The notes below the pieces were generated by a model. It was given only the letters and a program-made list of their open reading frames with translations. It ran no database searches and was not told the origin of the DNA. Of a stretch of 64,000 nucleotides of DNA, positions 43,702 through 53,048 are shown in pieces. This DNA is from Arthrobacter sp. AL12. Lineage in GTDB: Bacteria; Actinomycetota; Actinomycetes; Actinomycetales; Micrococcaceae. A program made the position numbers and the translations under genes. How positions within the stretch are numbered: position 1 is the stretch's first letter; the number at the start of each line of letters is the position of its first letter. The DNA lies in contig NZ_JASBQY010000010.1 of assembly GCF_029960645.1 (NCBI RefSeq), positions 1-64,000 on the forward strand, written 5' to 3'.

Positions 43702-43864
43702 GGTAGCTCCACGATGGGGTTCCAATGGCCGCGTCCTGACCTACCACCAACTATACGCCGTGGAGGCAGCCCCCGGGATTAGCTGCGTCACATTCTCCGG
43801 CCGGCATCGATTTGGCGTCCGCTGGCCACCGTTCCAACGGCCCAGGGCCCGCCGGCGATAGGGC

Positions 43865-45463
43865 TTACCCGGTAGCTGCGCCTGCCGTCTTGAGCATCCG
43901 TCGCAGGATCTTGCCGGAGGAGGACTTTGGCACCGCGTCAATGAACTCGACCCTGCGGATCTTCTTGAAGGGCGCCACCCTGGCCGCCACATACTCCATC
44001 ACCGCGCCCTCGTCGAGGCCCTCGCCGGTGTTCCCGGGCTGGCGCACGACAAACGCCATCGGCACCTCCTGCCCGTCGGCGTCGGAGGTTCCGATCACCG
44101 CGGCGTCGGCGATGCCGGGGTGGGTCAGGAGCAGCGCCTCAAGCTCCGCCGGGGCGATCTGGTAGCCCTTGTACTTGATCAGTTCCTTGAGCCGGTCCAC
44201 GATCGTGACCACACCGTCGGCGCGGACGGTGGCGATGTCCCCGGTGTGCAGGAAGCCGTCGGCGTCGAGGGTGTCCGCCGTCTCCTCGGGCCGGTTGAGG
44301 TAGCCGAGCATCACGTTCGGTCCGCGGCACAGCAGGTGTCCGGGCGCGCTGGTCCCCTCGGCCGGAATTTCGATTTCCTCCCCGGTGGCAGGATCCAGCA
44401 GCCTGCAGTCCATATTCGGGACGGTATAGCCAACCGAACTGACGGGAACCGCCGTGGCGTCCACCGGGATCAGGTGGGACACGGGGCTCATCTCGGTCAT
44501 GCCGTAGCCCTGCAGCACCCGGCAGCCAAGGCGCTCCGCCAGCCTGCCGCCCAGTTCGCCGTCGAGCGGGGCCGCGCCGGACAGGGTGGTGTGGACGGAA
44601 GTGAGGTCATAGTCGGCGACCATCGGGTGCTTGGACAGGGCCACAGCCACGGGCGGTGCGATGAACAGGTAGCTGCACTTTTGGTCCTGGATGATCCGCA
44701 GGAACTCCGCCAGCTCAAATTTCGGCATCGTGACCAGGCAGGCACGCTGGCGCAGGGCAAGGTTCAGCAGCACGGTCAGCCCGTAGATGTGGAAGAACGG
44801 CAGGAGGGCCAGCAGGCGGTCCTCCGGAGTGACCTTGAGCAGCCCGCGGGACTGCTCCGCGTTCGCCACGAGGTTCCGGTGGCTGAGCATGACCCCCTTG
44901 GGCCGGCCGGTGGTCCCGGAAGAGTACGGGAGCACCGCCACGTGGGTGGCCGGATCGAAGCTGACGTCCGGCGCCGGGGCACCCGCCGTGAGCAGGTCCC
45001 GCAGCGAGGGATGGCCGGCGGCGCCGTCGAGAACGACGAGCCGTTCAGCCGGGATTCCGGCCCGGGTGGCAGCTTCCTGCGCCCCGGGGAGCAGTGCGGA
45101 GACGGTGAACAGCCACTGAGCGCCGGCGTCGGCGAGCTGGAGGGCGATCTCGTCGGCCGTGTACAGGGAGTTGACGGTCGTGACCGTCGCGCCGGCGCGC
45201 AGCAGCCCGTGGAAGACAACGGCGAACGCAGGGACGTTGGGGCACAGGATCGCCGCGACGCCGTGGAGGCCGAGGCCCTGGGCGGCGACGGCTCCGGCCA
45301 CGGCATCGATCTGCCCCACGAGGGCCCGGTAGCTGGTCTCGGCGCCGCTCGTGCCGTCGACGACGGCGATCCGGTCCAGGTCTGCGTCCTCCAGGCCGCC
45401 AAAAAGGTAGTCGTACAGGCTGACATCGGGGATTTCCACATCGGGGAACGGGCTCGAAAACAC
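43865..45463 (-). CDS. AMP-dependent acyl-CoA synthetase (4-coumarate-CoA ligase type)
   Basis: A 532-residue acyl- or aryl-CoA ligase. Adenylation motifs A3 LPYSSGTTGRPKGVMLSH, A5 GYGMTEMSPVS, A8 DRLKELIKYKGYQIAPAELE and the catalytic Lys in KSSSGKILRR (C-terminus) are all intact. The arrangement is closest to 4-coumarate-CoA ligases and fadD-type enzymes; an aromatic acid or fatty acid substrate is likely. It starts at GTG 45463 with AAAGGAG 8 nt upstream, excluding a longer in-frame start at 45514. Nothing near defines the pathway. Confidence 0.92.
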   Translation of the reverse strand: MFSSPFPDVEIPDVSLYDYLFGGLEDADLDRIAVVDGTSGAETSYRALVGQIDAVAGAVAAQGLGLHGVAAILCPNVPAFAVVFHGLLRAGATVTTVNSLYTADEIALQLADAGAQWLFTVSALLPGAQEAATRAGIPAERLVVLDGAAGHPSLRDLLTAGAPAPDVSFDPATHVAVLPYSSGTTGRPKGVMLSHRNLVANAEQSRGLLKVTPEDRLLALLPFFHIYGLTVLLNLALRQRACLVTMPKFELAEFLRIIQDQKCSYLFIAPPVAVALSKHPMVADYDLTSVHTTLSGAAPLDGELGGRLAERLGCRVLQGYGMTEMSPVSHLIPVDATAVPVSSVGYTVPNMDCRLLDPATGEEIEIPAEGTSAPGHLLCRGPNVMLGYLNRPEETADTLDADGFLHTGDIATVRADGVVTIVDRLKELIKYKGYQIAPAELEALLLTHPGIADAAVIGTSDADGQEVPMAFVVRQPGNTGEGLDEGAVMEYVAARVAPFKKIRRVEFIDAVPKSSSGKILRRMLKTAGAATG

Positions 45464-45622
45464 GCAACATCTCCTTTGATCCGCGTCCGCCCCGCTGGCG
45501 GCGGCTGGTGCCACTCTAGTGCCGACCGGACTGTCTGGACAGGGACCGCGCCGACCCGCGCCACAGGGCCCGGGGGCGGGATCATGCGGATTACGGCCCG
45601 CCGCAGACTCGTTCCGGCGGTA

Positions 45623-45660
45623 AAATTGGAAGTGACTCCGCTGGCGTGGACGTCCAATTT
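45623..45660 (+). promoter_or_regulatory. Inverted repeat before small membrane protein
   Basis: AAATTGGA (45623-45630) and TCCAATTT (45653-45660) are perfect complements around 22 nt, ending 14 bp before the next start codon. It could be an operator pair or a leader hairpin. Confidence 0.45.
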
Positions 45661-45674
45661 CTTAGTTCCAGGGG

Positions 45675-46022
45675 ATGAAAATGCCTACCCTTCAGCGCCG
45701 CCAGCTCGTTGGCCACGACATTCTCCTGGCCCGGCACGGCAACCACATAACCACCATGCGCGTCGACCGCCGGGGGGACCGGGTGATCGCGTTCCTGGAT
45801 GACGGCTCCACAGACAGCGCCCCCAACAGGATCTCCCCCGGCCGGCGCATGCCCGGAACGTCACGGCTCGTCGTCCGCGGCGACTGGAAGCTATGTGCCG
45901 CGGTGACCGCATGTACCGCCGGCTTTGCCGGCGTGACGTTCACCGCGGCCCTCGCCGTGGCCGCCGCGATCAGGGGCGATCCGGCCATGGCCGAACTGCT
46001 GTCAAGCTACTCAGGGACCTAG
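45675..46022 (+). CDS. Small single-pass membrane protein, unknown
   Basis: A 115-residue protein with an N-terminal soluble part (LVGHDILLARHGNHITTMRVDRRGDRVIAFL) that looks like a short beta-sheet domain, and one hydrophobic segment near the C-terminus (VTACTAGFAGVTFTAALAVAAAI). No family recognised. ATG 45675 or 45681 may be the start; GGGG lies a few nt before both. Coding status is inferred from codon-third-position GC and the absence of a competing frame. Confidence 0.55.
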   Translation: MKMPTLQRRQLVGHDILLARHGNHITTMRVDRRGDRVIAFLDDGSTDSAPNRISPGRRMPGTSRLVVRGDWKLCAAVTACTAGFAGVTFTAALAVAAAIRGDPAMAELLSSYSGT

Positions 46023-46098
46023 CCACGCCCCGGGCCTCGCGACGTTCCGGCCCGCCGCCCGAGCCTGGCGGCGGGGGTCCGCGCTGGTCCCCTGCTGC

Positions 46099-47622
46099 TC
46101 AGTCCAGCAGCAGGGCAGGCTCTTCCAGGATTGACGCGACGTCGGCCATGAACCGTGCCGAGAGGTCGCCGTCGACCACACGGTGGTCGAAGGAACCGCC
46201 GAGGGTGGTGATCCAGCGGGGAATCACTTCGCCGTCGAGGACCCAGGGCTTCTGCTTGATGGTGCCAAAGGCCACGATCGCCACCTCGCCGGGGTTGATG
46301 ATCGGTGTGCCCGTATCGATCCCCAGGGCGCCGATGTTCGTGACCGTCAGCGTGCCGCCCTGCATCTGCACGGGCTGGGTCTTGCCGGCCCGTGCGGTCG
46401 TGGCGAGCTCGTTCAGGGCCAGGGCCAGCTCCTTGAGCGACAGGTCCTGGGCGTTCTTGATGTTCGGGACCATCAGGCCACGGGGCGTGGCGGCGGCGAT
46501 TCCGAGGTTCATGAAGTGCTTGACATGGATCTCGGCGGAGTCGCTGCCGTCCGGGTTGTCCACCCAGCTCGCGTTGACGCTGGGGTTCCGGGCTGCGGCC
46601 CAGATGACGGCCTTGGCCAGGATCAGCAGGGGCGAGACCCTGATGCCCTCGAAGTCGCGGGAGGCCTTGAGGCGCTTGACGAACTCCATGGTCCGGCTGG
46701 CGTCGACGTCGACGAAGATGCTGACGTGCGGCGCCGCGAAGGCGGACTCAACCATGGCCCGAGCCGTGGCCTTGCGGACGCCTTTGACCGGGATCCGTTC
46801 GATCCGCTGTTCCTGCGGGCGGCCGGTCTTGCCCCAAAAGGTGTCCGCCTGGTCGACCTCGGCGTCGCGCTGCGCCTGGTAGCTCACCAGATCCTCGCGG
46901 GTCACTTCGCCACGTGCCCCGGTGGGGACGACGTCGGCCAGGTCGATGCCCAGGTCGCGGGCGATTTTGCGCACGGGCGGCTTGGCCAGGACCCTGCTGA
47001 CCAGGCCGCTGATGGCTCCGCCGAGGGTGGGCCGCTGGTCGAGACTGTCCGCTGGCGCCGGGCGCTCGGCGTGGGTGACGGCCTCCGGGCTGATCCAGAT
47101 GTCGTGCGCCTCCACAGGCTCGGCGAGCGGGACCGGTCCGGCGACGGGGCCCGACGCGGGCGCCGTCTGCGCGGCGGGCGCGGCCACCCGCCGGCGGCGT
47201 TTGACGGCGTCGGCCTTGGGACCGGAGCCCACCAGCGGGCCGCCGGCCGGGCCCCCGGCCGCTTCGCCGGCGTCGGAGGCATCCGCTTCCAGCTTTCCGT
47301 ACATCGGAGCGTAGGGTGCCGGCTGCGAGGCCGGAGCCGGGGCGGCCGGCGCGGAGCCGGAGGGTGCCGCGTCGGAGGGTGCCGCGTCGCTCACGCTGAT
47401 GATCGGGGTCCCGACGTCGACGCTCAGGCCCTCGGGGACGAGCAGTTCGGTGACGGTGCCGGCGAATGGCGAGGGCAGCTCAACGAGGGATTTTGCGGTC
47501 TCGATTTCGCACAGGACATCGTTGATGGCCACAGTGTCGCCGGGTTTGACCTTCCAGGCGACGATCTCGGCCTCGGTCAGCCCTTCGCCCACGTCGGGGA
47601 GGTTGAACTTGTGGAGTGTCAT
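46099..47622 (-). CDS. bkdC: Branched-chain 2-oxoacid dehydrogenase E2
   Basis: A 507-residue dihydrolipoamide acyltransferase. The lipoyl domain is at residues 1-80 with the lipoyl Lys44 in [10 protein letters not shown]. An Ala/Pro-rich linker with SDAAPSD repeats follows, then a peripheral-subunit binding domain (about 215-255, [20 protein letters not shown]), and the catalytic domain ending in [15 protein letters not shown] (His480). It transfers acyl groups to CoA. It is third in the operon 49898-46099, after E1-alpha and E1-beta, 39 bp after the E1-beta stop. E3 is not in the window and is expected to be shared. Confidence 0.94.
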   Translation of the reverse strand: MTLHKFNLPDVGEGLTEAEIVAWKVKPGDTVAINDVLCEIETAKSLVELPSPFAGTVTELLVPEGLSVDVGTPIISVSDAAPSDAAPSGSAPAAPAPASQPAPYAPMYGKLEADASDAGEAAGGPAGGPLVGSGPKADAVKRRRRVAAPAAQTAPASGPVAGPVPLAEPVEAHDIWISPEAVTHAERPAPADSLDQRPTLGGAISGLVSRVLAKPPVRKIARDLGIDLADVVPTGARGEVTREDLVSYQAQRDAEVDQADTFWGKTGRPQEQRIERIPVKGVRKATARAMVESAFAAPHVSIFVDVDASRTMEFVKRLKASRDFEGIRVSPLLILAKAVIWAAARNPSVNASWVDNPDGSDSAEIHVKHFMNLGIAAATPRGLMVPNIKNAQDLSLKELALALNELATTARAGKTQPVQMQGGTLTVTNIGALGIDTGTPIINPGEVAIVAFGTIKQKPWVLDGEVIPRWITTLGGSFDHRVVDGDLSARFMADVASILEEPALLLD

Positions 47623-47661
47623 ATTGTCCTTGTTCGGAGAAGGCGCCTCGGCAGGAAGCGG

Positions 47662-48642
47662 TCAGTAGGAAAGGGCGCGGTCCAGTGCCTCAAGGATGCG
47701 GTCGATGTCCGGGAGGTAGTCTTCCTCCACCTTGGCCACCGGGTAGGGCATGTGGAAGCCGCCGACGCGGATGACGGGCGCCTCGAGTGAGTGGAAGGCA
47801 CGCTCGCTGATTCGGGCCGCGATTTCGCCGCCGATCCCGCCAAACGTCGGGGCCTCGTGGGCCACGATCAGCCGGCCCGTCTTCCTGACGGAGTCCGTGA
47901 CGGTGTCGAAGTCGATCGGCGAGATGGACCGCAGGTCGATCACTTCGACGCTGCGGCCGTCCTCGGCGGCGGCATTGGCGGCGGCCAGCGCGACCGGGAC
48001 CAGCGGTCCGTAAACCACGACAGTGGCGTCCGTCCCCTCGCGCAGCACGTGGGCCTTGAACGGGTCAGCGGAGGTTCCGGGCGATTCCGTGTCGACCTCC
48101 CCCTTGAGCCAGTAGCGTCGCTTCGGTTCGAATACGATGACGGGGTCTTGGCAGTCCACGGCCTGCTGGATCATCCAGTAGGCGTCGTGGGGGTTGGACG
48201 GGGTGATGATCCGCAACCCGGCGGTGTGGGCGAACAGCGCCTCCGGGGACTCCGAATGGTGTTCGATCGAGCCGATGCCGCCGCCGTAGGGGATCCGGAT
48301 GACGACCGGCACGGTCAGGTTGCCGTTGCTGCGGGAGTGCATCTTTGCCAGCTGGGTGGTGATCTGGTTGAAGCCCGGGAACACGAAGCCGTCGAACTGG
48401 ATTTCGCAGACGGGCAGGTAGCCGCGGAGCGACAGGCCGATCGCGGTGCCGATGATGCCGGACTCCGCCAACGGGGTATCCACCACGCGGTCGGCGCCGA
48501 ACTCCGCGATCAGGCCGTCGGTGACGCGGTACACGCCGCCCAGGGGTCCGATGTCCTCGCCCATGAGCAGGGCGCGGGGGTTGTTGTTCAGCGTCGCGCG
48601 GAGGCCTTCATTGATGGCCTTGGCAATGGTCATGGTGGTCAT
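47662..48642 (-). CDS. bkdB: Branched-chain 2-oxoacid dehydrogenase E1 beta
   Basis: A 326-residue beta subunit of the thiamine-diphosphate dehydrogenase. ALLMGEDIGPLGGVYRVT, RVVDTPLAESGIIGTAIG, QFDGFVFPGFNQI, and IRIPYGGGIGSIEHHSES identify the branched-chain type. It starts at ATG 48642 sharing one nucleotide with the E1-alpha stop (TGATG), so the subunits are translated in tandem. With E1-alpha it decarboxylates 2-oxoisovalerate and related oxoacids from valine, leucine and isoleucine, and feeds branched-chain fatty acid primers, which actinobacteria need. Confidence 0.95.
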   Translation of the reverse strand: MTTMTIAKAINEGLRATLNNNPRALLMGEDIGPLGGVYRVTDGLIAEFGADRVVDTPLAESGIIGTAIGLSLRGYLPVCEIQFDGFVFPGFNQITTQLAKMHSRSNGNLTVPVVIRIPYGGGIGSIEHHSESPEALFAHTAGLRIITPSNPHDAYWMIQQAVDCQDPVIVFEPKRRYWLKGEVDTESPGTSADPFKAHVLREGTDATVVVYGPLVPVALAAANAAAEDGRSVEVIDLRSISPIDFDTVTDSVRKTGRLIVAHEAPTFGGIGGEIAARISERAFHSLEAPVIRVGGFHMPYPVAKVEEDYLPDIDRILEALDRALSY

Positions 48643-49898
48643 CAGTGGGCCGCCCGCTCTGCCCGGGCGGTCTCCGCGGGTTCTGCCTCGTCGGCGAAGC
48701 CCGCGCTGTACGCCTCGAACCAGGCAAGCTCCTCGGCCACCAGCGGGTGGGCCTCCACGTAGGTGTTGGCGAAGGAAGTCCGGATGTCCGGAGTTTCGAG
48801 ATCGTAAGTGGTCTTGCGGACGTAGGCGGCGAGTTCGTCGCCGTCGGCCCTGACCTGCTCGAAGAAGGCGTCATCGGCCATTCCCTCGGCGCGGAGGTAG
48901 TTCTCCAGGCGCTCCAGCGGATCCTTCGCCCGCCACCGGCTTTCCTCGGCGGATTCCCGGTATTTCGTGGGATCGTCGGCCGTGGTGTGGGCACCCACGC
49001 GGTAGGTGAACGCCTCGATCAACACCGGGCCCTCGCCCTGGCGGGCACGTTCCAGCGCCCAGTCGGTGACGGCATGCACGGCGATCACGTCGTTTCCGTC
49101 CACCCGGATGCCCGGGAATCCGTAGCCCTTGGCCCGGTCGGCGAGCGGGATGCGGGTCTGCACGGAGCTGGGGACGGAGATCGCCCAGTGGTTGTTCTGG
49201 CAGAAGAACACCACGGGGGCCCTGTAGGACGCCGCGAAGACCATGGACTCATGAACGTCGCCTTCGGAGCTGGCGCCGTCGCCGAAGTAGACCATGACGG
49301 CGGCCTTGGGCTCCGCGGCCTGGCCAGTTCCGCCCGCGAGTGCGGACGACGCCGCGAACTTCTGGTCGCGCTGGATCCCCATCGCGTAGCCGACCGCATG
49401 CGGGGTCTGCGCCGCGAGGACCAGGGTGTAGAGGTGGAAGTTGGTGTCCTTGGGGTTCCAGCCGCCGTTGGAGACGCCGCGGAACTGGCGCAGCAGCTCG
49501 GCCAGGTCCACGTTGCGGGTGAGGGCGACGCCGTGTTCGCGGTAGGTGGGAAAAATGTAGTCCTGCGGCTGGCTGGCCCGGCCGGAGCCGATCTGGGCGG
49601 CCTCCTGGCCGGTGAGCGGTACCCAGAGGGCCAGCTGGCCCTGCCGCTGCAGCGCGGTGGCCTCCACGTCGAAGCGCCGGATTTTCGCCATGTCGGCATA
49701 GAATCCGCGCAGTTTCTCCGGGTCAAGCCGCTCGGCGTAGTCCGAGAACACGGGATCGGAGCCGAGGGTGCCATCGGGTGCGAGGAGCTGCACCATCGGC
49801 TCCGCCGGACCGCCCAGGCGGGCTTCCGCCTCCGCCTCGAGTCGGTCCTCAATGTCGGTTCCATCGAACTCGGTAGAGGGCAGATGTGTGGCGCCCAT
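48642..49898 (-). CDS. bkdA: Branched-chain 2-oxoacid dehydrogenase E1 alpha
   Basis: A 418-residue alpha subunit. The ThDP motif is YFGDGASSEGDVHESMVFAAS with NNHWAIS; the phosphorylation-loop region appears as FTYRVGAHTTADDPTKYR, where actinobacterial enzymes are not regulated by phosphorylation. I start at ATG 49898, with AAGGAG 7 nt upstream; a longer in-frame start at 49967 falls in the palindrome. It is first in the operon, and a perfect 42-bp palindrome lies 46 bp upstream of it. Confidence 0.95.
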   Translation of the reverse strand: MGATHLPSTEFDGTDIEDRLEAEAEARLGGPAEPMVQLLAPDGTLGSDPVFSDYAERLDPEKLRGFYADMAKIRRFDVEATALQRQGQLALWVPLTGQEAAQIGSGRASQPQDYIFPTYREHGVALTRNVDLAELLRQFRGVSNGGWNPKDTNFHLYTLVLAAQTPHAVGYAMGIQRDQKFAASSALAGGTGQAAEPKAAVMVYFGDGASSEGDVHESMVFAASYRAPVVFFCQNNHWAISVPSSVQTRIPLADRAKGYGFPGIRVDGNDVIAVHAVTDWALERARQGEGPVLIEAFTYRVGAHTTADDPTKYRESAEESRWRAKDPLERLENYLRAEGMADDAFFEQVRADGDELAAYVRKTTYDLETPDIRTSFANTYVEAHPLVAEELAWFEAYSAGFADEAEPAETARAERAAH

Positions 49899-49943
49899 AC
49901 CGTCTCCTTGCTTGCCGCATCCGAATGCGCCGCAATAGCTGGG

Positions 49944-49985
49944 ATATATGCCGGACCGGGAATACATTCCCGGTCCGGCATATAT
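49944..49985. repeat. Perfect 42-bp palindrome upstream of bkd operon
   Basis: The 20-bp arms 49944-49963 and 49966-49985 are exact complements, leaving only AC at 49964-49965 in the centre. It starts 46 bp before bkdA and 60 bp after the minus-strand aminotransferase stop. With no T-run after it, it could be a cruciform, an operator for a dimeric regulator, or a terminator of the aminotransferase gene. Confidence 0.9.
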
Positions 49986-50045
49986 ATTGGCTTACTCGTC
50001 CCTACTTTATCCGCAGCCGGCGGGCGGCGGCCGTCATGTTAAGCG

Positions 50046-51164
50046 CTAGGAACGCCGTGGGGGTTTTGTATAGATCGTACAGAGTTCCAGGAAGCGGGTG
50101 TTGGCCTCGGTCTCGCCGATGCTGACCCGCACGCCCTCGTTGGCGAAGGCGCGGACGGACAGGGCCCGCTCCCCCGCCAGGGCTGCGAATTCCGCGCTGT
50201 CTGCACCCAGATTGAGCCAGACGAAGTTGCCCTGGGCCTCAGGCACGAACCAGCCGAGGTCCCGCAGGCCGGCGGTGACGCGGTCCCGTTCGTCCACGAG
50301 GCTTTGTACCCTTTCTACAACCTCGCCGAAGTGCTCCAGCGAGGTCACCGCCGCGATTTCGGCGATCTGGGACACCGCGAAGGGGGTGGCCGAGACGCGC
50401 AGATGCTGCGTGAGCTCCGGTTGGGACATGCTGTAGCCGACCCGCAGCCCGGCCAGGCCATGGGCTTTGGAGAAGGTTCGCAGGACTGCGACGTTGGGGT
50501 ACTTCCGGTACATTTCGATCCCGTCGACGGCCTGCTCGTCGCGGACGAATTCCTGGTAGGCCTCATCGATGACGACGACGACGTCGGAGGGAACCCGTTT
50601 AATGAAGCGCTCGGTTTCCTCGGTGGTCAGAATGGGTCCGGTGGGGTTGTTGGGCGTGCACAGCAGGATCAACCGGGTGCGCGCCGTTACCGCGGCGGCC
50701 ATGGCGTCGAGATCGTGGCGGCCCTCGCCGGTCAGCGGGATCCGGACGCTCTCGGCGCCGGCCAGGCCGACGCAGATCGGGTACGCCTCGAAGGAGCGCC
50801 AGGCGTAGATGACCTCGTCGGGCTTGCCGTCGTCGTTTTGCCCGGCGAAGGTGGCCAGCAGCTGGTTCAGCGCCCCGAGGCTTCCTGCGCCGGTGACGAT
50901 GTCCTCGGCGGGAACCGCCAGGAACTGGGAGAGCGCGCCGCGCAGCTTGCTGCTCAGCGGATCCGGATAGCGGTTGAAATCGGTCTGCGCCGCGATGGCC
51001 TGCTGCACTGCAGGGATCGGGGGCAACGGGTTTTCGTTGGAGGAAAGCTTGTAGCTGACCAGTCCCTCGACGGGGACCGGCGGTTTGCCGGCCGCGTAGC
51101 GGGGAAGGAGGTCTACCACCGGACGGGGCCTGATGCCCCCGGCCGTGTTCTCTGATGAAGTCAT
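50046..51164 (-). CDS. HisC-type aminotransferase
   Basis: A 372-residue class I aminotransferase of the histidinol-phosphate/aromatic amino acid branch. LSSNENPLPPIPAVQQAI at the N-terminus, LLCTPNNPTGPIL, VVVVIDEAYQEFV, and the PLP Lys in RTFSKAHGLAGLRVGY are its hallmarks. It may act in histidine, phenylalanine or tyrosine formation; the actual role cannot be separated. ATG 51164 has TAGGCT 7 nt upstream and no ribosome binding site. It lies upstream of the bkd operon on the same strand, but a 147-bp gap and a 42-bp palindrome separate them. Confidence 0.9.
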   Translation of the reverse strand: MTSSENTAGGIRPRPVVDLLPRYAAGKPPVPVEGLVSYKLSSNENPLPPIPAVQQAIAAQTDFNRYPDPLSSKLRGALSQFLAVPAEDIVTGAGSLGALNQLLATFAGQNDDGKPDEVIYAWRSFEAYPICVGLAGAESVRIPLTGEGRHDLDAMAAAVTARTRLILLCTPNNPTGPILTTEETERFIKRVPSDVVVVIDEAYQEFVRDEQAVDGIEMYRKYPNVAVLRTFSKAHGLAGLRVGYSMSQPELTQHLRVSATPFAVSQIAEIAAVTSLEHFGEVVERVQSLVDERDRVTAGLRDLGWFVPEAQGNFVWLNLGADSAEFAALAGERALSVRAFANEGVRVSIGETEANTRFLELCTIYTKPPRRS

Positions 51165-51171
51165 GCCAACT

Positions 51172-51177
51172 AGCCTA
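51172..51177 (-). promoter_or_regulatory. -10 element of HisC-type aminotransferase, leaderless
   Basis: TAGGCT on the minus strand, 7 nt before ATG 51164. Confidence 0.6.
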
Positions 51178-51265
51178 CTTCGGGTCCATGCCTCAATCGG
51201 GTCTGTGCCACAAGAGGGGGATATGGTCCCTGCCGCGGCCGCCGGGCGTGTGACAGCATGTGCCC

Positions 51266-51652
51266 ATGCGCTCATTTATCGTTCGAGTCATCGTCAACGG
51301 ACTGGCCCTGGCTATCGCATGTTGGATCCTCACCGGCCTGGATATCTCCACCGCGGGCAACGGCACCATCAGCATCATCCTGGGCTACCTGTTCATCGGC
51401 TTGATCTTCGGCTTGGTCAACGCCTTCGTCAAGCCGATCATCAGCCTCCTGTCGCTGCCGATCACCATCCTTACCCTGGGCCTTTTTACTGTTGTCATCA
51501 ACGCGGGGATGCTCTACCTGACGTCCTGGATCAGCAGCTACACCACCGTGCACTTCACCATCGACAGCTTCTGGTGGACGGCGGTGTTCGCTGCGCTCAT
51601 TATCAGTGCGGTGTCCCTTGTAGCGAGCTTCCTCCCCGCGCTCGACCGTTAG
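51266..51652 (+). CDS. Small membrane protein (phage holin family 4-like)
   Basis: A 128-residue integral membrane protein with four helices: RVIVNGLALAIACWIL, ISIILGYLFIGLIFGLVNAFV, ISLLSLPITILTLGLFTVVI, and TAVFAALIISAVSLVASFL. The G-x-x-x-G patterns and length fit the YvlD/phage-holin family 4, widespread chromosomal proteins with no lysis function shown. The start is ATG 51266 or GTG 51260; CAGCAT stands 6 nt before 51266. The last 50 bp overlap the convergent hydrolase gene, an unusually large overlap. Confidence 0.85.
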   Translation: MRSFIVRVIVNGLALAIACWILTGLDISTAGNGTISIILGYLFIGLIFGLVNAFVKPIISLLSLPITILTLGLFTVVINAGMLYLTSWISSYTTVHFTIDSFWWTAVFAALIISAVSLVASFLPALDR

Positions 51653-53048
51653 GGGACGTTGCCCGGAACCCCGGGGCGACCGGCGTTCCCCGCTGGGACG
51701 GCATGGCGTCGCGCCGGAGCGAGAAGCGCGTCACCGTGGCGGTTCCGCCGGCGCCGACCACGGCCGCGAGCGCGGCGGTCGAAGCCTGGAGTGATGGATC
51801 CTGGCTGGCCGCCACCTCACGGGCGCCGTCTGCATAGCGGTCCATGGCGTGGCCGGGCCCCATCCCCGGCTCCAGCCATTCGTGTTCGGGGATCGGAGTG
51901 GTCAAAGTGACCGTCACCCGGTCCAACAGGTCCGGGTTGGGCATCCCGTCCGCCCCGGGCACCCAGTCTTGCTCGTGCTCCAGGTGCAGGCTGCCGGTCC
52001 CGGGCCCGGGCTCGATCCCGCCCACCGGGGAACCCGCCGTGAGCACGAATTTCAGCTCGTAGTCGGCCAAAAACGCCTTGTCACGGCCGAGGTTCATGGC
52101 GTGGATGCCGCCCTGGCTGTAGCCGACGGCGGCCACCTGGTCGCCCGCCTCGGCGCCGGCCTCCGCCAAGGCCTGACGGATGGCCGCGGCGGTCTCGGCC
52201 GAGTCGTAGCCGAGGCCCTCTGCGATACCGGCGGCGTCGAAGGGGTTGGTGCCCTGCGGCAGTCCGTCCAGCTGCGTCCCGGGGATGACCACCACCCAGG
52301 CGCGGCCGCCGGGCTCTCCCACCATGAGCACCTCGATGTCCCCGCTGTTCCGACCGACGGCTTCGGCCCGCAGCAACAGCCCTGCGGGTGAGACGTCCAC
52401 CTCCTCCGTCCGGGTGTCCCGGCCGGCGATCCGGACGGGCCGGGGGCGTAGGAACTCCTGACCCGGCCCGGCCGTCAGGCCGCGGATTGTGGAGCGGACA
52501 CCGGCCGCGCCGGCGTTCCCCCCTGCCGGGGCCAGGCAGGCAGGCAGGCCAAGCAACAGCGCCAGAGTAGACGGCACCAGCGAAATGCCGTCCTCCACCG
52601 TGTCGCGCACGGTGATTGGAGGCAGGCCAACCAGCCCCCACAGAGGCACATACCCCGGACCGGTCCGGCCGATCCGCAGCAGCAGGGTGTTCCTGGCGTC
52701 GGCGGACTCGTACTCCCGGTGGCTCGCCCGGACGTCACGGCAAAGACGCTCGAGCTCCGTCCGGACGCGGCCGAGGTCCCGCGCTGCCTCCCCGACGGCG
52801 ATGATTGCATGGCTGCCACTCGGGTAAGAGTCGTGCTGGTACGGGAACAGGGCGCGCCGCACGCCCTCCACCTCCGCCTCCGCCTCCGCCAGTTCCCGGA
52901 CGATCCCGTCCAGGGCCGAGGCCCCTGCCAGCAGCTCCTCGAACGAGAAACTGAGGCCGCCCACTCCGCCCCGGATCTGCAACATCCCATCCACCGGAGC
53001 GGCGGGGATGGGCACTCCCCCGGAGCCGGCAGGCGAAACCTCCGCCAT
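51603..53048 (-). CDS. WXG-like/alpha-beta hydrolase secreted protein candidate
   Basis: A 481-residue protein. The N-terminal 110 residues are helical (SFEELLAGASALDGIVRELAEAEAEVEGVRRALF, RDLGRVRTELERLCRDVRASHREY) and resemble an ESX-type hairpin, without a clear W-x-G. A hydrophobic stretch (VPSTLALLLGLPACLAP) follows. The C-terminal half is an alpha/beta hydrolase with VVVIPGTQLDG (oxyanion region) and nucleophile elbow VAAVGYSQGGIHAMNL, then VLTAGSPVGG. Asp and His of a triad are likely in LEHEQDWVPG and EHEWLEPG. It starts at ATG 53048, sharing one nucleotide with the stop of the small upstream gene. Lipase/esterase function is inferred. Confidence 0.82.
   Translation of the reverse strand: MAEVSPAGSGGVPIPAAPVDGMLQIRGGVGGLSFSFEELLAGASALDGIVRELAEAEAEVEGVRRALFPYQHDSYPSGSHAIIAVGEAARDLGRVRTELERLCRDVRASHREYESADARNTLLLRIGRTGPGYVPLWGLVGLPPITVRDTVEDGISLVPSTLALLLGLPACLAPAGGNAGAAGVRSTIRGLTAGPGQEFLRPRPVRIAGRDTRTEEVDVSPAGLLLRAEAVGRNSGDIEVLMVGEPGGRAWVVVIPGTQLDGLPQGTNPFDAAGIAEGLGYDSAETAAAIRQALAEAGAEAGDQVAAVGYSQGGIHAMNLGRDKAFLADYELKFVLTAGSPVGGIEPGPGTGSLHLEHEQDWVPGADGMPNPDLLDRVTVTLTTPIPEHEWLEPGMGPGHAMDRYADGAREVAASQDPSLQASTAALAAVVGAGGTATVTRFSLRRDAMPSQRGTPVAPGFRATSPNGRARGGSSLQGTPH

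Noticed and set aside
51266..51652. Holin-like protein as a prophage remnant
   Set aside because: YvlD/holin-4 proteins are common chromosomal membrane proteins and no phage gene is adjacent.
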